Source of the DNA: Armillaria gallica
Lineage: Eukaryota > Basidiomycota > Agaricomycetes > Agaricales > Physalacriaceae
Reading direction: 5' to 3'
NCBI GenBank assembly: GCA_037576215.1
Contig: JBANDB010000013.1
Coordinates: 1,426,001 to 1,490,000, forward strand
Length of the DNA stretch: 64,000 bases
The position numbers were made by a program, and so were the translations under genes. Positions 43,321 to 54,984 of the stretch are shown here, piece by piece. Positions within the stretch are counted from its first letter, which is position 1. Every line of letters begins with the position of its first letter. The notes beneath the pieces are model-generated. The model was given only the letters and a program-made list of their open reading frames with translations. It was not told the DNA's origin and made no database searches.

Positions 43321-44200
43321 CCAGTGCATGCCATGAAGCTCTTCACCAGTATTGAAAATGGGGATAGAGGTCAGATGGTGGTCGTACAGTAGATAGAGGG
43401 CAAAGGATGCAGCAGGGATGGGTGTCCAAGTGTCATCATCATCATCGTTGGTGATGACAACGTTGGAGAGGAAAACGGGCCAGATATCCATCATCCCCCA
43501 TATCGAAAATGGGGGATGCATGGAAATGGGGGATATTTCCGACCTGGGGTGGGCAGTAGGGACTGATGTTGGTATTGGGTGGGGGTGGCAGCAGTGGGGC
43601 TGTTGGTGCTTGTGTAGCCATCATCTTGGCATTGTCTGCCACATACTGAGATGTAGAATCGATGCCCAGATGAGCGTTGTTGCTGCTGCCTTCAATGAAC
43701 ATGGGGGGCTGATCTTGCTCCTACCCTCCTGCTTGCACCATTCTGCCCTCCTGCATCTTCTTCAAGATGTTCTCCTCCCACTTTGCTCATGCCCTACCTT
43801 CCTTCATACAACTGCGATGTTCTCGGGCCCTCCCTGGACCTTTCATCATTGTCATCGTCGTTGCTCTGTTCGTCTTCGTCTCGTCCTCATTGCTGAATGC
43901 TTATTCCCATCCATGCTAGCAGAAGCACCCGATTTTGGATTCTCCACTTGGTCCGTGGTCAGTTCTGTGTATAAAATTACTGTGTGTGGGCGATTGGCCC
44001 TGATGTCAATCCAGGGGATGCTAGATAGGGTGATAGGTGGGGATGGTGCCAGTTTTGAGGTAATAGCTGGTGAAGCATCGCTGTCGCCATAGTCCTGGTT
44101 GATGGCGGTCATGAGTGGTCACTGTTTGGGTGTCGCATGCGGTGCTGCCTTGTGTGAGAGCTTACGCACGAGATGAGGGTGAGATGGTTGCTGTCCGGGA
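43321..44200. pseudogene. first copy (right part) of the dispersed repeat, decayed minus-strand coding sense
   Basis: It matches 47600-48180 (TGGTGATGACAACGT, AATGGGGGATGCATGG, GACCTGGGGTGGGCAGTAGGG). Minus-strand frames (43852-44112, starting MTAINQDYGDSDASPAITSK, and 43442-43702) look protein-like, with SSIPWIDIRANR and HASPIFDMGDDG. The second is shared with the other copy. The product is unknown, and stops break the frames. Confidence 0.45.
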
Positions 44201-47200
44201 CTCTTGGGGCTGCCAGATGTGCCAAAAGGACCTAAATAAAATAGACTAATAAATACAGATATAAATGAAATGTACCTCTAAATTTGTGCACCAATGCTTG
44301 GGATATTGGTGCACAACATCAGCATGATACAAAGAATCAGATCGAGGATGGAGCATTGGAGCAAGTGTGCAAGCGTATTTGGCTCTATTATTTGTGAAAG
44401 ACAACTGTTGCCATAAAAAGAGCACTATTTGTCACTGTTGAATTCTAAGGTAAAACTTAAAATGCAGGGTCCAGGTTCAAAATGTAGCATAAAAGAACGA
44501 ATCCTCGTTTTACTTGGACTTGTAACCCCCCCTCTCCCCCTCACCTGCCATATACAGTAGTAATATGTACATATTAGGGCAGCTTAGTAACCTAATCTTA
44601 GTTACCGGAAAGATGCCGGTATGTGCCAGTTGGTTGCCGAGAGTTGCTGGTTAGCCACCCCACCACACTTTGGCTAGGAACATGTCCAAGATGAGTATTT
44701 CAACATGAAATGCACTGTATTCATATGAAGGCATTGAAATAATGATAATTTGAACCACTAGGTAAGTCCTACAGTGCCATATAGCCTAAAATAGGACATG
44801 CAAAGTGCATGTCACTTTCACGTTTAAGGCTTGGACCCCTCCCCCTCCTCCCCCCTACCCTATGTGCCAGATTTTAGCTATGCCTCCCTCTTGTGTTCAG
44901 GTGCGCAAGGCTGACTTGTCTTCCTATCATCAATTAACTATTTTCTTATGCAGAATCGTATGATCCCACAAATGAGATATAGGTCACGGTATAGCCATGC
45001 TCCCTAACACTACTACCCATTCAATTCCACTCTCATTAAATCATGAACATGACATGACATTTTAAGACAATGGAAAGCACTGCAGCTTTTGAAGGTGCTT
45101 GAGAACAATGCCTTGGGGAATCAATGGGGTGCTTGTAGTCTCTGTGGATGTCCATATGACTTACCTTTGTGCGCCTAAGACTCTGCAACCTGATCACAAG
45201 AAAATAAACATACACTTTTGAACATGTTGCCACACCTTGGCAAGTCTGCCGAGCTTCACCCATATCCTTTCCAATATGTCTTGGCTAGACCAAGTTCCAA
45301 ATGACACACCTGAATATGTCTATCTATCTGGTGGTAAAGTGCCGGTAGCTGAAGATAGGCACTTGTTACCTACATCATCCAGATGGAGATCAGTGCAGTC
45401 ATGAGGTGACCGATTGGCAATATCTGAGGAAATAACGGGACCATAAGTCGTGCCCTCCACAACTTCTAGATTTGGTACACATTCCCATACTGCCCAATTC
45501 TCTCATCAAAATCCCTTTCATGATGCCCTGTGTGGTTGGTGGCGAGGCAACTGGACTAGTATGTTTGTCTCCGATATTAAAGTGGCCACTCCTTACATTT
45601 CTATTCTCTTGTAGCTTCCCTGATGGATTCGTACACAAGAGACAGGATGATGTTTTACCCCACACGCCTCCAGATTGTTGACTGATATCGTCTTTACATC
45701 AGGTAGATTCAGAAGGTGCATTGATAAAAATATCCAAGTGGTGCAGAGGATGAAGTTTGAAGCACCATGATTGTGTGTTGTTTAATGCCCTTCGAAGGCA
45801 GGGTTCTTTGCTTTGACACGCTGCAAACCTCAATTTTACCGAAGGTCAGGTTCCTTAAGTGCTTGTTAAACAACCCATTGTATCTCATGTTAAAGTTATC
45901 GTCATGTCCACATGCACATTTTTTACTTCTCGTTTTGACTGAATGCTGTAAAGATATATTAAGCACTGAGGTACAGCAAGGTGCTACCGGAAGTTATATA
46001 TAAACAACTGCCAACAGAAATGGATGCTTAGCAAAGCTTCTGGACCTCCTTCCAAGCTTCTCACATGAATCCTTCTGAATATGTGTAACACCTGCTGGAC
46101 AAGTACTTATGTAATGCAACATCTATGGTGAAATGAAACTGAGATGCCTAAAGCTTCCTTTCCACATCATTACAGTCACCTCCCTCCTAACCCATAGTGA
46201 TTGGTGGACCCTCAGAGCTATGGGTTACAAGAGAGTATGGGCTACTTAGCTGAAGTGGGCCACTGTGAGCATGGCAGGAACGAGTCCGAAGGTCAACAAG
46301 CGAACACTGGAAACTTCAAAGCACCTACTGCACGGTTATAGATCAACAAAAAAGAAACAACATAATAAATAGATATCTGTGTATCTTGTACATGTATACA
46401 AATCTTTACACACCAAAATATCCAAAGTAAACAGGGACGTACCTTCATTGCAGGAAGAACTCTGAACCACAGGGAACTTGCTGGCTCTGTGTAGTATAAA
46501 TTTTGAGATATTCAGGATTAAAACCTATTAACAAGACTTACCATGATCATATGACATGGAGAAGAACTGGTCCTGTAACACTGAATGGTTCTGCAAGGCT
46601 TGGAGTTCATAAATCAGTGTCGAAACTGAGAAGGATCTTATCCAGTTTGATGCCAAATCATCTTAACGAGGGACTTACCATCATTGCAGTTGATGTTGGT
46701 CCATGAGGTTTGCGTCTTGGGAAAATTAACATCAAAACTTATAATAAATCCATCAGCATCAATCCCAAGATATCTTAACAAATGACTTACAAGGTTCACC
46801 AGATGGCGATACATTGTCTTGGGGTAAAGCTCACTGTGACTCTGTGAGACAGTCGCTGACTCCGACTCGCTCTGCATGAGTTTGCAAGGTGAAAATCGGC
46901 ATCAACACTGATCATAAATCCATTAGAAGTAACACCAGCTAACAATAGACTTACAATGCTCACCAGATGACAATACAATGTCTTGGTGCAAAGTTCAGTG
47001 CCAAAGAGTATTGGGTACGCTTGGCGACCAATTGAAGTAGGTTGATACCAGTTGCGACTTGCCGGCAAAAGGATTGTTGCTGTTAAAAGAAACACTGAGC
47101 ACCTGTGGTGATGATTGTAATAGGAGTATACCAAGCCCTAGTGACTCTCGACATCTCATACTTCCCTTCCCATTTGTTAACAAATTCAATATTCATGTTT

Positions 47201-47214
47201 GAAGCAATGTTCAT
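44201..47214. other. repeat debris without recognisable genes
   Basis: It includes an older relative of the 19186 MITE (44527-44893: ATATACAGTAGTAATATG, TTAGTTACCGG, GTGCCAGATTTTAGC, right end TGCCTCCCTCTTG). At 46640-47010 there are diverged direct repeats of about 165 bp with CTTAC splice-like strings. Minus-strand peptides (PKTMYRHLVNLVSHLL; TKTLYCHLVSIVSLLL) show it was a repeated coding unit. Confidence 0.45.
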
Positions 47215-48200
47215 ATAGAAAATATTATGATGCAAATAAATATATAAAACAAATAAAATAGGTGGGATTGCGGGCAAGAGCATTCTACCATGCATAGATG
47301 GCAGTAATGGGTCCTCTACCAATACAGTCACTGAAATGCAGCATACAAGGACTGTGCAATGCCATGCAAAACAGAAAATTTCAGTATTGCCAGATTGTTG
47401 TTGATGTTGGCGAGCACCGTTGGCTGCATCGGGTGGGTGTGCAGCAGGTAGCACCATGCTACTCTATGCCATGTATAGCACAGGTTCTATATTTGTGACT
47501 GTAGCATGGACTAGGGATGAGGGAGGGGGTGAGGTAGGGATAGATGGCACCATAGTGTCACAGGGAGCTCGCAAAGGGAAACAGCGGCCACCATCGGATT
47601 CCCCAGTATCAAAAACAGGGGTGGGGATCTGATGGTGGTTGTACAGTCAATGGAGGGCACGGGATGCGGCAGGGATAGGGATGGAGTCAGGTGTCATCAT
47701 TGTTGGTGATGACAACGTCGGGAAGGAAAAAGGGCCTGATAGTTGTGATCCCCCATGTCAAAAATGGGGGATGCATGGAGATGAAGGACATTTTGGACCT
47801 GGGGTGGGCAGTAGGGACTGATGATGGTGTCAGGCAGGGTTGATGCCAGCAATGAAACTTGAACCATTGGTGGCGGCAGGGCTGTTGGTGCTTGTGTTGC
47901 TGTCATCTTGGTGTCTTCCATCGCACACTGGGTAGTAGAACCAATGCCCAGATGGACGCTGTCATTGCTGGCTTCGTTGGATGTTTGGGGTCCAATCTTG
48001 CTGCTGTCCTCCTGCTCGCACCGTTCCACCTTCCTTTGCTCTCCCCAGCACGTTCCCCTTCCACAGTGCCCGTGTCCTACCTTCTTCCATACCCTTCCAA
48101 TGCTCTCAGACCCTCTTCAGCCCTCTTGTTGTCATTGTCATTGTCGCCCTGTGTCTTTGTTATGATTTTTCCATTTTCTCTTATCTTATCTTATCTTGGC
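47215..48200. pseudogene. second, uninterrupted copy of the dispersed repeat
   Basis: It is homologous to 41070-41460 plus 43345-43960 but without the 1.86-kb insertion. The minus-strand frame 47697-48029 (MERCEQEDSSKIGPQTSNEA ... HASPIFDMGDHN) is the best open piece. It is followed downstream by TTATCTTATCTTATCTTGGCACCTTGG near 48180. Function unknown. Confidence 0.45.
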
Positions 48201-48723
48201 ACCTTGGCATGACACACGGTCACCAGCGCTAAACTGAATGACTTCAGCCTTCCTGCTGAGACACCAGGTTATGGACAGGTTTCTTGACAGGTATCGTACA
48301 ACTTTCGCATTTACTGGACTATCTATAGAACTGAATGAACAGTATATAAGTAGTATAGCTCTCAGCCATGTACCCTAGCTTCGAGCTAAGTTAATACATA
48401 CCGGACTTATCCTCTCTACCTTCTTGCTATGTGTTTACCGCTTGCACTCATGGTCTGCAAGTATTGCCACCTCTAGCGTCCTGTCCGAAGTGCGAGACAA
48501 CGTTGGGTTTATGCTTACTTGTTCCACCCGAGTCCAGGCATAATAATTAGCTCAAAGCTTTCTACACCATCCCTTACCGCTAGCCAAAGGGACCCCTCAC
48601 CACAATGGATTCCCCGAACAATGAATGAAAACCCCTCTTGGAAGGAATCATCTTCGTCCTCCTGAAACTCCTCGCCTACTCCATCCTCTATCTCTTTGAA
48701 GAAATAGAAGAGATCCAACGACG

Positions 48724-48864
48724 ATGAAACACATGACCCCAGAGCAAATCAAACAAGAACTCACTAAACTCGATGCCTCCCTGGTCAGTGCCCTTATCGT
48801 GTTGCTCATATACACATATGCCCAGACCAAACGACTGCATGGGAGAGTGGTCCACGAAGACTAA
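48724..48864 (+). CDS. small frame A: 46-aa peptide with one hydrophobic segment
   Basis: It starts MKHMTPEQIKQELTKLDASL, then has the hydrophobic stretch VSALIVLLIYTYA and a basic tail. It lies upstream of gag in Gypsy-2 and overlaps frame B by 26 nt. No family is recognised. A single-pass membrane peptide is inferred from composition only. Confidence 0.4.
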   Translation: MKHMTPEQIKQELTKLDASLVSALIVLLIYTYAQTKRLHGRVVHED

Positions 48865-48991
48865 AATCGCAATCGCCATCTCTGGAACCATCACCTTCAT
48901 AGCCATCCTTGCATTCCTTATCTTCAACATCTTTCTCTGTGTCAGAGAATTCCAGACTTATCTTGTTCAGCGACGTCTAGCCCATCAATGA
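48839..48991 (+). CDS. small frame B: 50-aa peptide with strong transmembrane segment
   Basis: It starts MGEWSTKTKIAIAI. A 20-odd residue hydrophobic run (TITFIAILAFLIFNIFLCV) is followed by a charged tail ending RRLAHQ. Its TGA stop overlaps the next ATG as ATGA (48988-48991), suggesting coupled translation with frame C. Confidence 0.45.
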   Translation: MGEWSTKTKIAIAISGTITFIAILAFLIFNIFLCVREFQTYLVQRRLAHQ

Positions 48992-49107
48992 ATGCTGATC
49001 CCATCAAACTCACATTCTCCTCTGCCTTCATAGGAATAACCATCGCCTTCCTCACCGCCCTGGTAGTATTTACCTACCACACCAAAATCCGAAACCACCT
49101 CCTCTGA
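48988..49107 (+). CDS. small frame C: 39-aa peptide with transmembrane segment
   Basis: MNADPIKLTFSSAF is followed by IGITIAFLTALVVFTY and the basic end HTKIRNHLL. The stop overlaps the next ATG as TGATG (49105-49109), where gag may once have begun. It shares size, one-TM layout and position with frames A and B; the function is unknown. Confidence 0.45.
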   Translation: MNADPIKLTFSSAFIGITIAFLTALVVFTYHTKIRNHLL

Positions 49108-51504
49108 TGGGGACTGATTGTCTCCGACCAACCCAGACACCTCATTGGGTTCACCATCAAACCCCATAGACCTGAACCAGAACCAACCACCCCATGGTGC
49201 ACCGTCTGAAGGAGGCACGCCACAATCTTCCGCCACTCCTCTGAGGAGTTCACAAGTAGGGAGGAGCCAAACACCGGCCTCTCAAATGTTTCAAGAATGG
49301 CCAGACCCCATCCCGACGAGGGACCAACTGGGACGAGGCTCTGAACTGGAACGTACAGATTACAGTCAAGAACCCAGATTGGCCTGGACACAAACACATA
49401 CGACCAGCCTTGGGAGAACTGGATGTACAGTGGGATGAACCCCTATACGAGGCCCAGCAACCCACCAATGCCCCCCCCCCCGAATACCATGTATGTCCCC
49501 GGCCAGGGGAGGCACTCCTGGCAAGAGGTCACCCCCAGCTACTATGTACCGGACCAGGTGGCCGCCTCCTGGTACCCTTTTCAAGGAGGATACGCTGCAC
49601 AGGGGACAGCTCGGATTCAGACTCCGATGCTGGCCCTGCCTCCCTTCCCAAATGTACCAGAACCATACCCGATGTCCCCAACAACATTGACCCTGAGAAC
49701 AACAACACCCAATCCAGAGAGCGACTCTGACTCGAGCACCAAGGGGAAGAGAACCCCTTCAATGCCAATGGCCCCGATTTCGAGTGGCCATATCTCGCCC
49801 CCATCGACAGAGAAATCCTGGGAGACACCTGATCCACAGCCTGGGATGTCAGGTGAAGGGATGTCGAGATGTGAGCCAACAACCATCTCCCTGGACCCCG
49901 AGAAACCATGGGAATCTACCTCGCCCTCAACAGAGGAGAATGACTCGATGAACCTGGTGCTGCCACCCTGGAGGAAAGACTCACTGCCAACTGGTTCCAG
50001 AATCTTTGGGCCTCAGCCATGGGCCACTGACTACACAGGCTACGTCCCCACACCGCTGACGAGCAGTCGGCACTGGAACACTCTCTCACCTGCCTCATCA
50101 ACAGGGAGCAGCCCATCTGGAACATCAGCTGAATGTGAAAACTTGCTTGGCTTCAACCTAGACCAAGTGACATTCGGGGAGGCAATTAGGAATGCAGGAG
50201 ACGACCCCGGTATATACTGGGGACCTCTGGCTCTTCTCCCAGACTCGCCACCCAGGAGGAGAGGGGGATATCGAGGACGGGGTATCCAATGGATCGGATA
50301 CAATCTGTGGCCAGAAACAAGCAGAATCATAGCAGGAACAGGAGATGCACCAATGGGAGACACAGGGGGCTCAGGAGAAGCCCTGGCACCAACAGTTGAA
50401 GACCGACTGGCGCAGGTGCAAGCCCAGCTTACACAAATGTGTGACATTGAAAATCAGCTCTGCGCTGAGCTCAAACAAGCAAGGAAGGGGAAGGAGCCAG
50501 ACAGGGGAAGACAACCACAACCGGGACCCAGGGCTGACCACTTCTCAGTCCTGAGACCTCCCAGTTGGACTGGACCCTCTGCCCAAGGACCCATAGGAAC
50601 CTGGGACCCCACCTCACCACCCGCCATGGCAGGAGTAAAACCAATCCTGATGAAGACCCCCGCAATGTTCAAGGGGGACCATGACGACATTGACCGATTC
50701 CTGGGGGACTGCCAGACATACTTTGAGGTGTTCCAGGCCTACTACCTCAGACTACTCTTGCTCATGGTGGTTTTCACCACCTCGCACCTCGAAGGAGACA
50801 CCCAAAGTTGGTGGGTCTATCTCTGAGAGGAATACTGGTACATACCTCCTTGGAATAGACAAGCCAAGGACATACTACAGGGGCCCCGATATCGATACCT
50901 GCCGTGGGAAGAGTTCTGCTACATCTTCCGTGAACAATTCCGAGACCCAGCCACTGAAGAAATGCATGAAGCCTGCATGGGCGAAATCCGGATGGGCAAT
51001 TGCCTGGCCACGGTATTCTTCTGAGCCCTCGAATGGGAAGCCAAGCTTGCCAGACAACGAGATGACGAAGATGAGTGAGGCATCTTGGTCCGCACCGTGC
51101 AAAAGGGAATTCCACCCAGGTATGCCTCTATTATCAGCAACATCGGCGTCGACGTCCCGTGCACCTACCAGGAATGGAAGGACCAGGTCACCCTGATGTA
51201 CAAGGAGTGTCAGAAGAAACTGGCGTATGACCAAGCCCATGGAATCGAACCGTGTCGCAACCAGAAGCGACCCCTGGGGAACCAGAAGCAGATTACTGCC
51301 ACCAGCAGTTACAAGAACACCGCAGGTGGCGCGACAAGTTTCTCAACAGGCAAGCCAACTGGTGACAACAAGGGCCACGACCAAGGTGGGAGATGGGTAG
51401 CCAGACAAGGAACGACCTATGCAGGAGCAGGAGAACCAATGCAGATTGATCAGAAGAAGTACATGGCGGAAGGAAGGTGCTTCAACTGCCACAAGAAGGG
51501 GCAC
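49107..51504 (+). pseudogene. Gypsy-2 gag, frameshifted and with stops
   Basis: Pieces: 49118-49438, 49423-50826 and 51085-51504 in different frames. Pro/Ser-rich N-terminal parts precede a capsid-like region (LMKTPAMFKGDHDDIDRFLG, then SHLEGDTQSWWV), typical of Retrotrans_gag. TGA codons interrupt it at 50824, about 51021 and about 51076. The C-terminus has RCFNCHKKGH, the first half of a CCHC knuckle, cut by the solo LTR at 51505. The second half (LLNDC) is at 52037 on. Confidence 0.75.
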
Positions 51505-52030
51505 TGTCACACGCATGCTGCTGGCCTCTGCTTCACACCCAGTTCAACCTCAATACTAACTCCAGCATTGCTCACTATCGGACTCCAAGGCCTCTGACTG
51601 CTTACCATTACTATTCCATTTGATATTTCATTTATCATTTCATTTTACTATTTCACATATTAACTCTAGAACCTAAATCCGGTAGCGAACAGACCACCAC
51701 CGGAGCCCTTCGGACTCGGACTCAGATTTACCTACTCATATATATACTGTAGAATTACTTGTAGATACTCAGTTCAAATATCAACTTGGCATAGCCAAAT
51801 CTCTCTCTGACTCCAAGTCTAATCTATCGCTCTCCAAGTCTGTGGCCTCCACTCCATTGGACTATCTTTACTCTCTATCCAAACCTTCACTCTCCACGGA
51901 CTCCATTCCACAATCCAATCTTAGGGCTTTGGCTCAAGGGTGATGTTGCTAATAGCTTTGCCAAAGCCCATGCACTCTGCGGACCTCTGCTCGTGCAAGT
52001 TATCTTTGTCTATTTGGCAAGTCCCTAACA
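51505..52030. mobile_element. solo LTR, 526 bp, 5-bp TSD GGCAC, inside the Gypsy-2 zinc knuckle
   Basis: TGTCACACGC...CCCTAACA (5'-TG...CA-3') is flanked by GGCAC on both sides (51500-51504 and 52031-52035). Removing it joins CFNCHKKGH to LLNDC in frame, restoring a CCHC pattern, so the borders are certain. It contains TATATATA near 51740. No internal region remains, so it arose by recombination between two LTRs of a full element. Confidence 0.92.
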
Positions 52031-53480
52031 GGCACCTCTTAAATGATTGCCCAAAGAAGCAGAAACGGGAGGTATGGGCAGTGGAGATGACCAAGTGCCC
52101 CTCTCCAAGGACACTAAGATCGAGGAGGTAAAAGAGTAGGTCATCAAGTGCTCAATTCTTCTGTGATGACCAAGGACTTACATATGGGTGTGCGCCCTCT
52201 TCCCGCTGGATGGTCTGACTTCTTTTTACATACAGACATTTTATCTCACACGTGTTCGGCTATACCCTGGTCCCCAAGTGTGGGGCCGGTTTGTACTTAT
52301 GCGACTTCTAAAGATACGAACAATATATGGCACACGCCATTCATCGACTTCTACCTGCACACCTTTATCAGAATCGAACCAATACGATGTCCTTCGGGAC
52401 ATGGACTTAACTAATGAATCCCCTTCTGTAGGACTGCTACACCTCAAAGGGTTGACAGAGCTGCCTGCCAGGGCACAAGCAAAGGCGACACCCATTGCTG
52501 GGCATGGGGCAGAGGGCCCCTCGAACAAGCATGCTGAAGTGAGGGAAACCTCAGCAACACGACCGGCTAAACGACCAGCAAGTAGCTCATCGTGAGTGAA
52601 CACATCAATCGAAAAGGTGACCACCACATCGTCACCCATCCTAATGGCGAAGCCCCAGTCGAGCAACTCTACAGTCAAGGAAACCTCCTCGACCAGTGGA
52701 GTTTGTGCAGTGACAAAGGCCTGACTGGATGAGGCAGAGCGAGCGCCTGGCGTGAACTCTGAGAAAGCCTCTACACACGACCATGTAGTGCCTGCCCAGG
52801 CAGGGGATGCAAGAATGCTAACTCGGAACAAGACCCATGAGGGCAAGATGATCTGGCCTTGCCAAGAAAATGTGTGAACCACCAGACTGACAGTAACAAC
52901 AAGGACAACCAAGCACATCGATACTGACAGCTCCCTGCTGGGGCGGAACAACCTGCTAAGTCCTGAGGGAGCCGGCATGGAGGCGACCATCCTTGGACAG
53001 TGCGAGCCCAGCCCCACTGTTCACGATCACCACTGCAACATTGTGGATGGCCCCAAGGTCCAGCCAGGCTTGCCAAGTAGCAAATCTCTCAGTAGTGACA
53101 TCGGTGAAGATGCACATGTGACAAGAACTGTTGGATGCGCAACAGCCCTGACCAAGACAGCCAAAAGGAAGGAAGCTGCTAGCACCCAGGCAGTAGAAAG
53201 GGGGCATCAGGTAACCATGATTGAAGTACCTGATGACAAAGACAACACTTCATTCCAGAAATGGCTTGCCTCAGGCAGCCCAATGATGTCCCTGAAGCCG
53301 CGCCATACAACTCTTCTGACTCCACCCGACTCACCCACTCGGGCGACAAAGTCGCTCCCTAACGAGGGGGTTGAGGTGACCTCACCAACAGTAGCTAAAC
53401 CCACCCAGGTTAGCGTGAAGGTTCAGGAGGTCCCTCACCGATGGATGAAACCTTTTGAGGTTGACTGGACACTATGAGCA
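52031..53480 (+). pseudogene. Gypsy-2 gag end and long linker to the protease
   Basis: It continues from the knuckle (LLNDCPKKQKREVWAVEMTK) and then runs through a low-conservation region with frames 52188-52595 and 52977-53477 and several TGA/TAG stops. It is Thr/Ser/Pro rich and shows no known domain. It ends at a TGA (53475) just before the protease frame. Confidence 0.55.
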
Positions 53481-53489
53481 GTCCAAGAA

Positions 53490-54984
53490 GTGTGCAATGA
53501 CAATGCCACCCATGCCGCCCTTTGTGTTTGGATACACAAGGACCAACTCAGAGAACTCACCAACGAGCTTCTCCAATTCCTCTGGCAAGGAGGCAAACTG
53601 GCTCAAGAAAGTCTATACGAGCTACGCGAACTGATCTGCTACATCCGTGGTGCCTCGGGAGACTTTATGATCCCTGTAACTATCGAACCGTGTACAGGAA
53701 GGCAGATCCTTAGTACAAGGGCACTGATTGACAGTGGATGCACAGGAAGCGCAATCAACAGCGCTTATGTGCGCAAACATGAAATTGACATGAAGAAGGT
53801 GATAGTACCCATCCCAGTCTACAATGCCAACGGGACCCACAACCAAGGCGGGGATATCACAGAGTTCGTAGAGCTCTGCGTAACAATTGGCAAACACTGT
53901 GAACACATCGACCTCATGGTCACCAACCTCAGAACAAAGGACATATATCTCAGACACAACTGGCTGAAATGCCACAACCCAAGCATCAACTGGAAGACCG
54001 GCAGTGTCATCTTTGGGCACTGTCAATGTGTCAAGAACCCCATCGAACTCCCCAATGCAGATCCCGATGACCGATGGGATGAAGAACTCGAAGATGGCGA
54101 CACTATCCTAGCTGTCCAAATGGAAGAAGAGCTGATCATCTGCACAATGCATCATGCCAATGACCTTGCAGCTAAAGCCAATGCTGACAAGCCCAAGAAA
54201 ATGTTCGAAGAAATGGTACCCGAGCATTACCACTCCTTCCATGACTTGTTCTCCAAGGAGAACTTTGATGAACTCCCTGAACGAAAGCCGTGGGACCACA
54301 CCATTGAGCTCATCCTGAATGCAAAGTCAACCTTGGACTGCAAGGTCTACCTCTTGAACCAAAACAAACAGGAACAGCTTGACAAGTTCCTGGATGAAAA
54401 CTTGGAATCTGGCTGAATCCACCTGTCCAAGTCCCTGTTTGCATCCCCCTTCTCCTTTGTCAAGAAAAAGGATGGCACACTCCGACCAGTTCAGGATTAC
54501 TGTAAGCTCAATGAGATGACCATCAAGAACTGTTACCCATTACCACTCATCTCCAAACTCATTGACAAGCTACCCAGTGCCAAATATTTCACAAAGCTCG
54601 ATGTCCGTTGGGGATACAACAACGTTCAGATAAAAGAAAGGGATGAGGCAAAAGCCACCTTCCGCACAAACCAGGGACTCTTCGAGCTGACCATCATGTT
54701 CTTCGGGCTCACTAACTTGCCTGCGACATTCCAATGGATGATGAACGACATCTTCCACAACCTGATCGGGAAGGGAAGGTCATGATCTATCTTGATGATA
54801 TCCTAATCTTCTCCAAAGACCTGAACAAACACTGACAGATTGTGAAGTGTGTCCTCCAACACCTTCACAAGAACAAGCTCTTCCTCAAAGCAGAGAAGTG
54901 CAAGTTCGAGATACTCGAAACAGAGTATCTCAGGGTTATCATCAGTGAGAACTTGGTCCGTATGGACCCTGTTAAGATTGCCGG
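53490..54984 (+). pseudogene. Gypsy-2 protease and partial reverse transcriptase
   Basis: Protease: ALIDSGCTGSAINSAYVRKH (about 53725-53785), an aspartic DSG site. RT follows: ELPERKPWDHTIEL, a TGA at 54414, [34 protein letters not shown], then after a frameshift near 54780 the intact catalytic box YLDDILIFS (about 54790-54816) and another TGA (54836). It stops at KIAG by insertion of Gypsy-3. RNase H and integrase are not present in the window. Confidence 0.85.

Larger units (their letters stand above)
48201..54984 (+). mobile_element. Gypsy-2: old, broken Ty3/Gypsy element, truncated by Gypsy-3
   Basis: From left to right: a possible leader or LTR remnant (48201-48720), three tiny membrane-peptide frames, gag with a knuckle split by a solo LTR, a long linker, protease and the first part of RT, all on the plus strand. 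The RT breaks off inside the conserved ...MDPVKIAG segment at 54984, where the Gypsy-3 LTR starts. Many in-frame TGA codons and frameshifts show it is inactive. The left boundary is not resolved. Confidence 0.8.

Noticed and set aside
43418..44092. 224-codon plus-strand frame
   Set aside because: It is rich in Cys/His/Leu with no domain; the minus strand gives the more protein-like reading, and one such minus-strand frame recurs in the second repeat copy.
49118..49438. separate gene upstream of Gypsy-2 gag
   Set aside because: Its Pro/Ser-rich reading continues into the gag frame after a shift; it is best read as the gag N-terminus.
52241..53017. 258-codon minus-strand frame in the Gypsy-2 linker
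   Set aside because: The plus strand continues between gag and protease of the same element, and the reverse frame has no motif; long reverse frames are common in such GC-balanced coding sequence.
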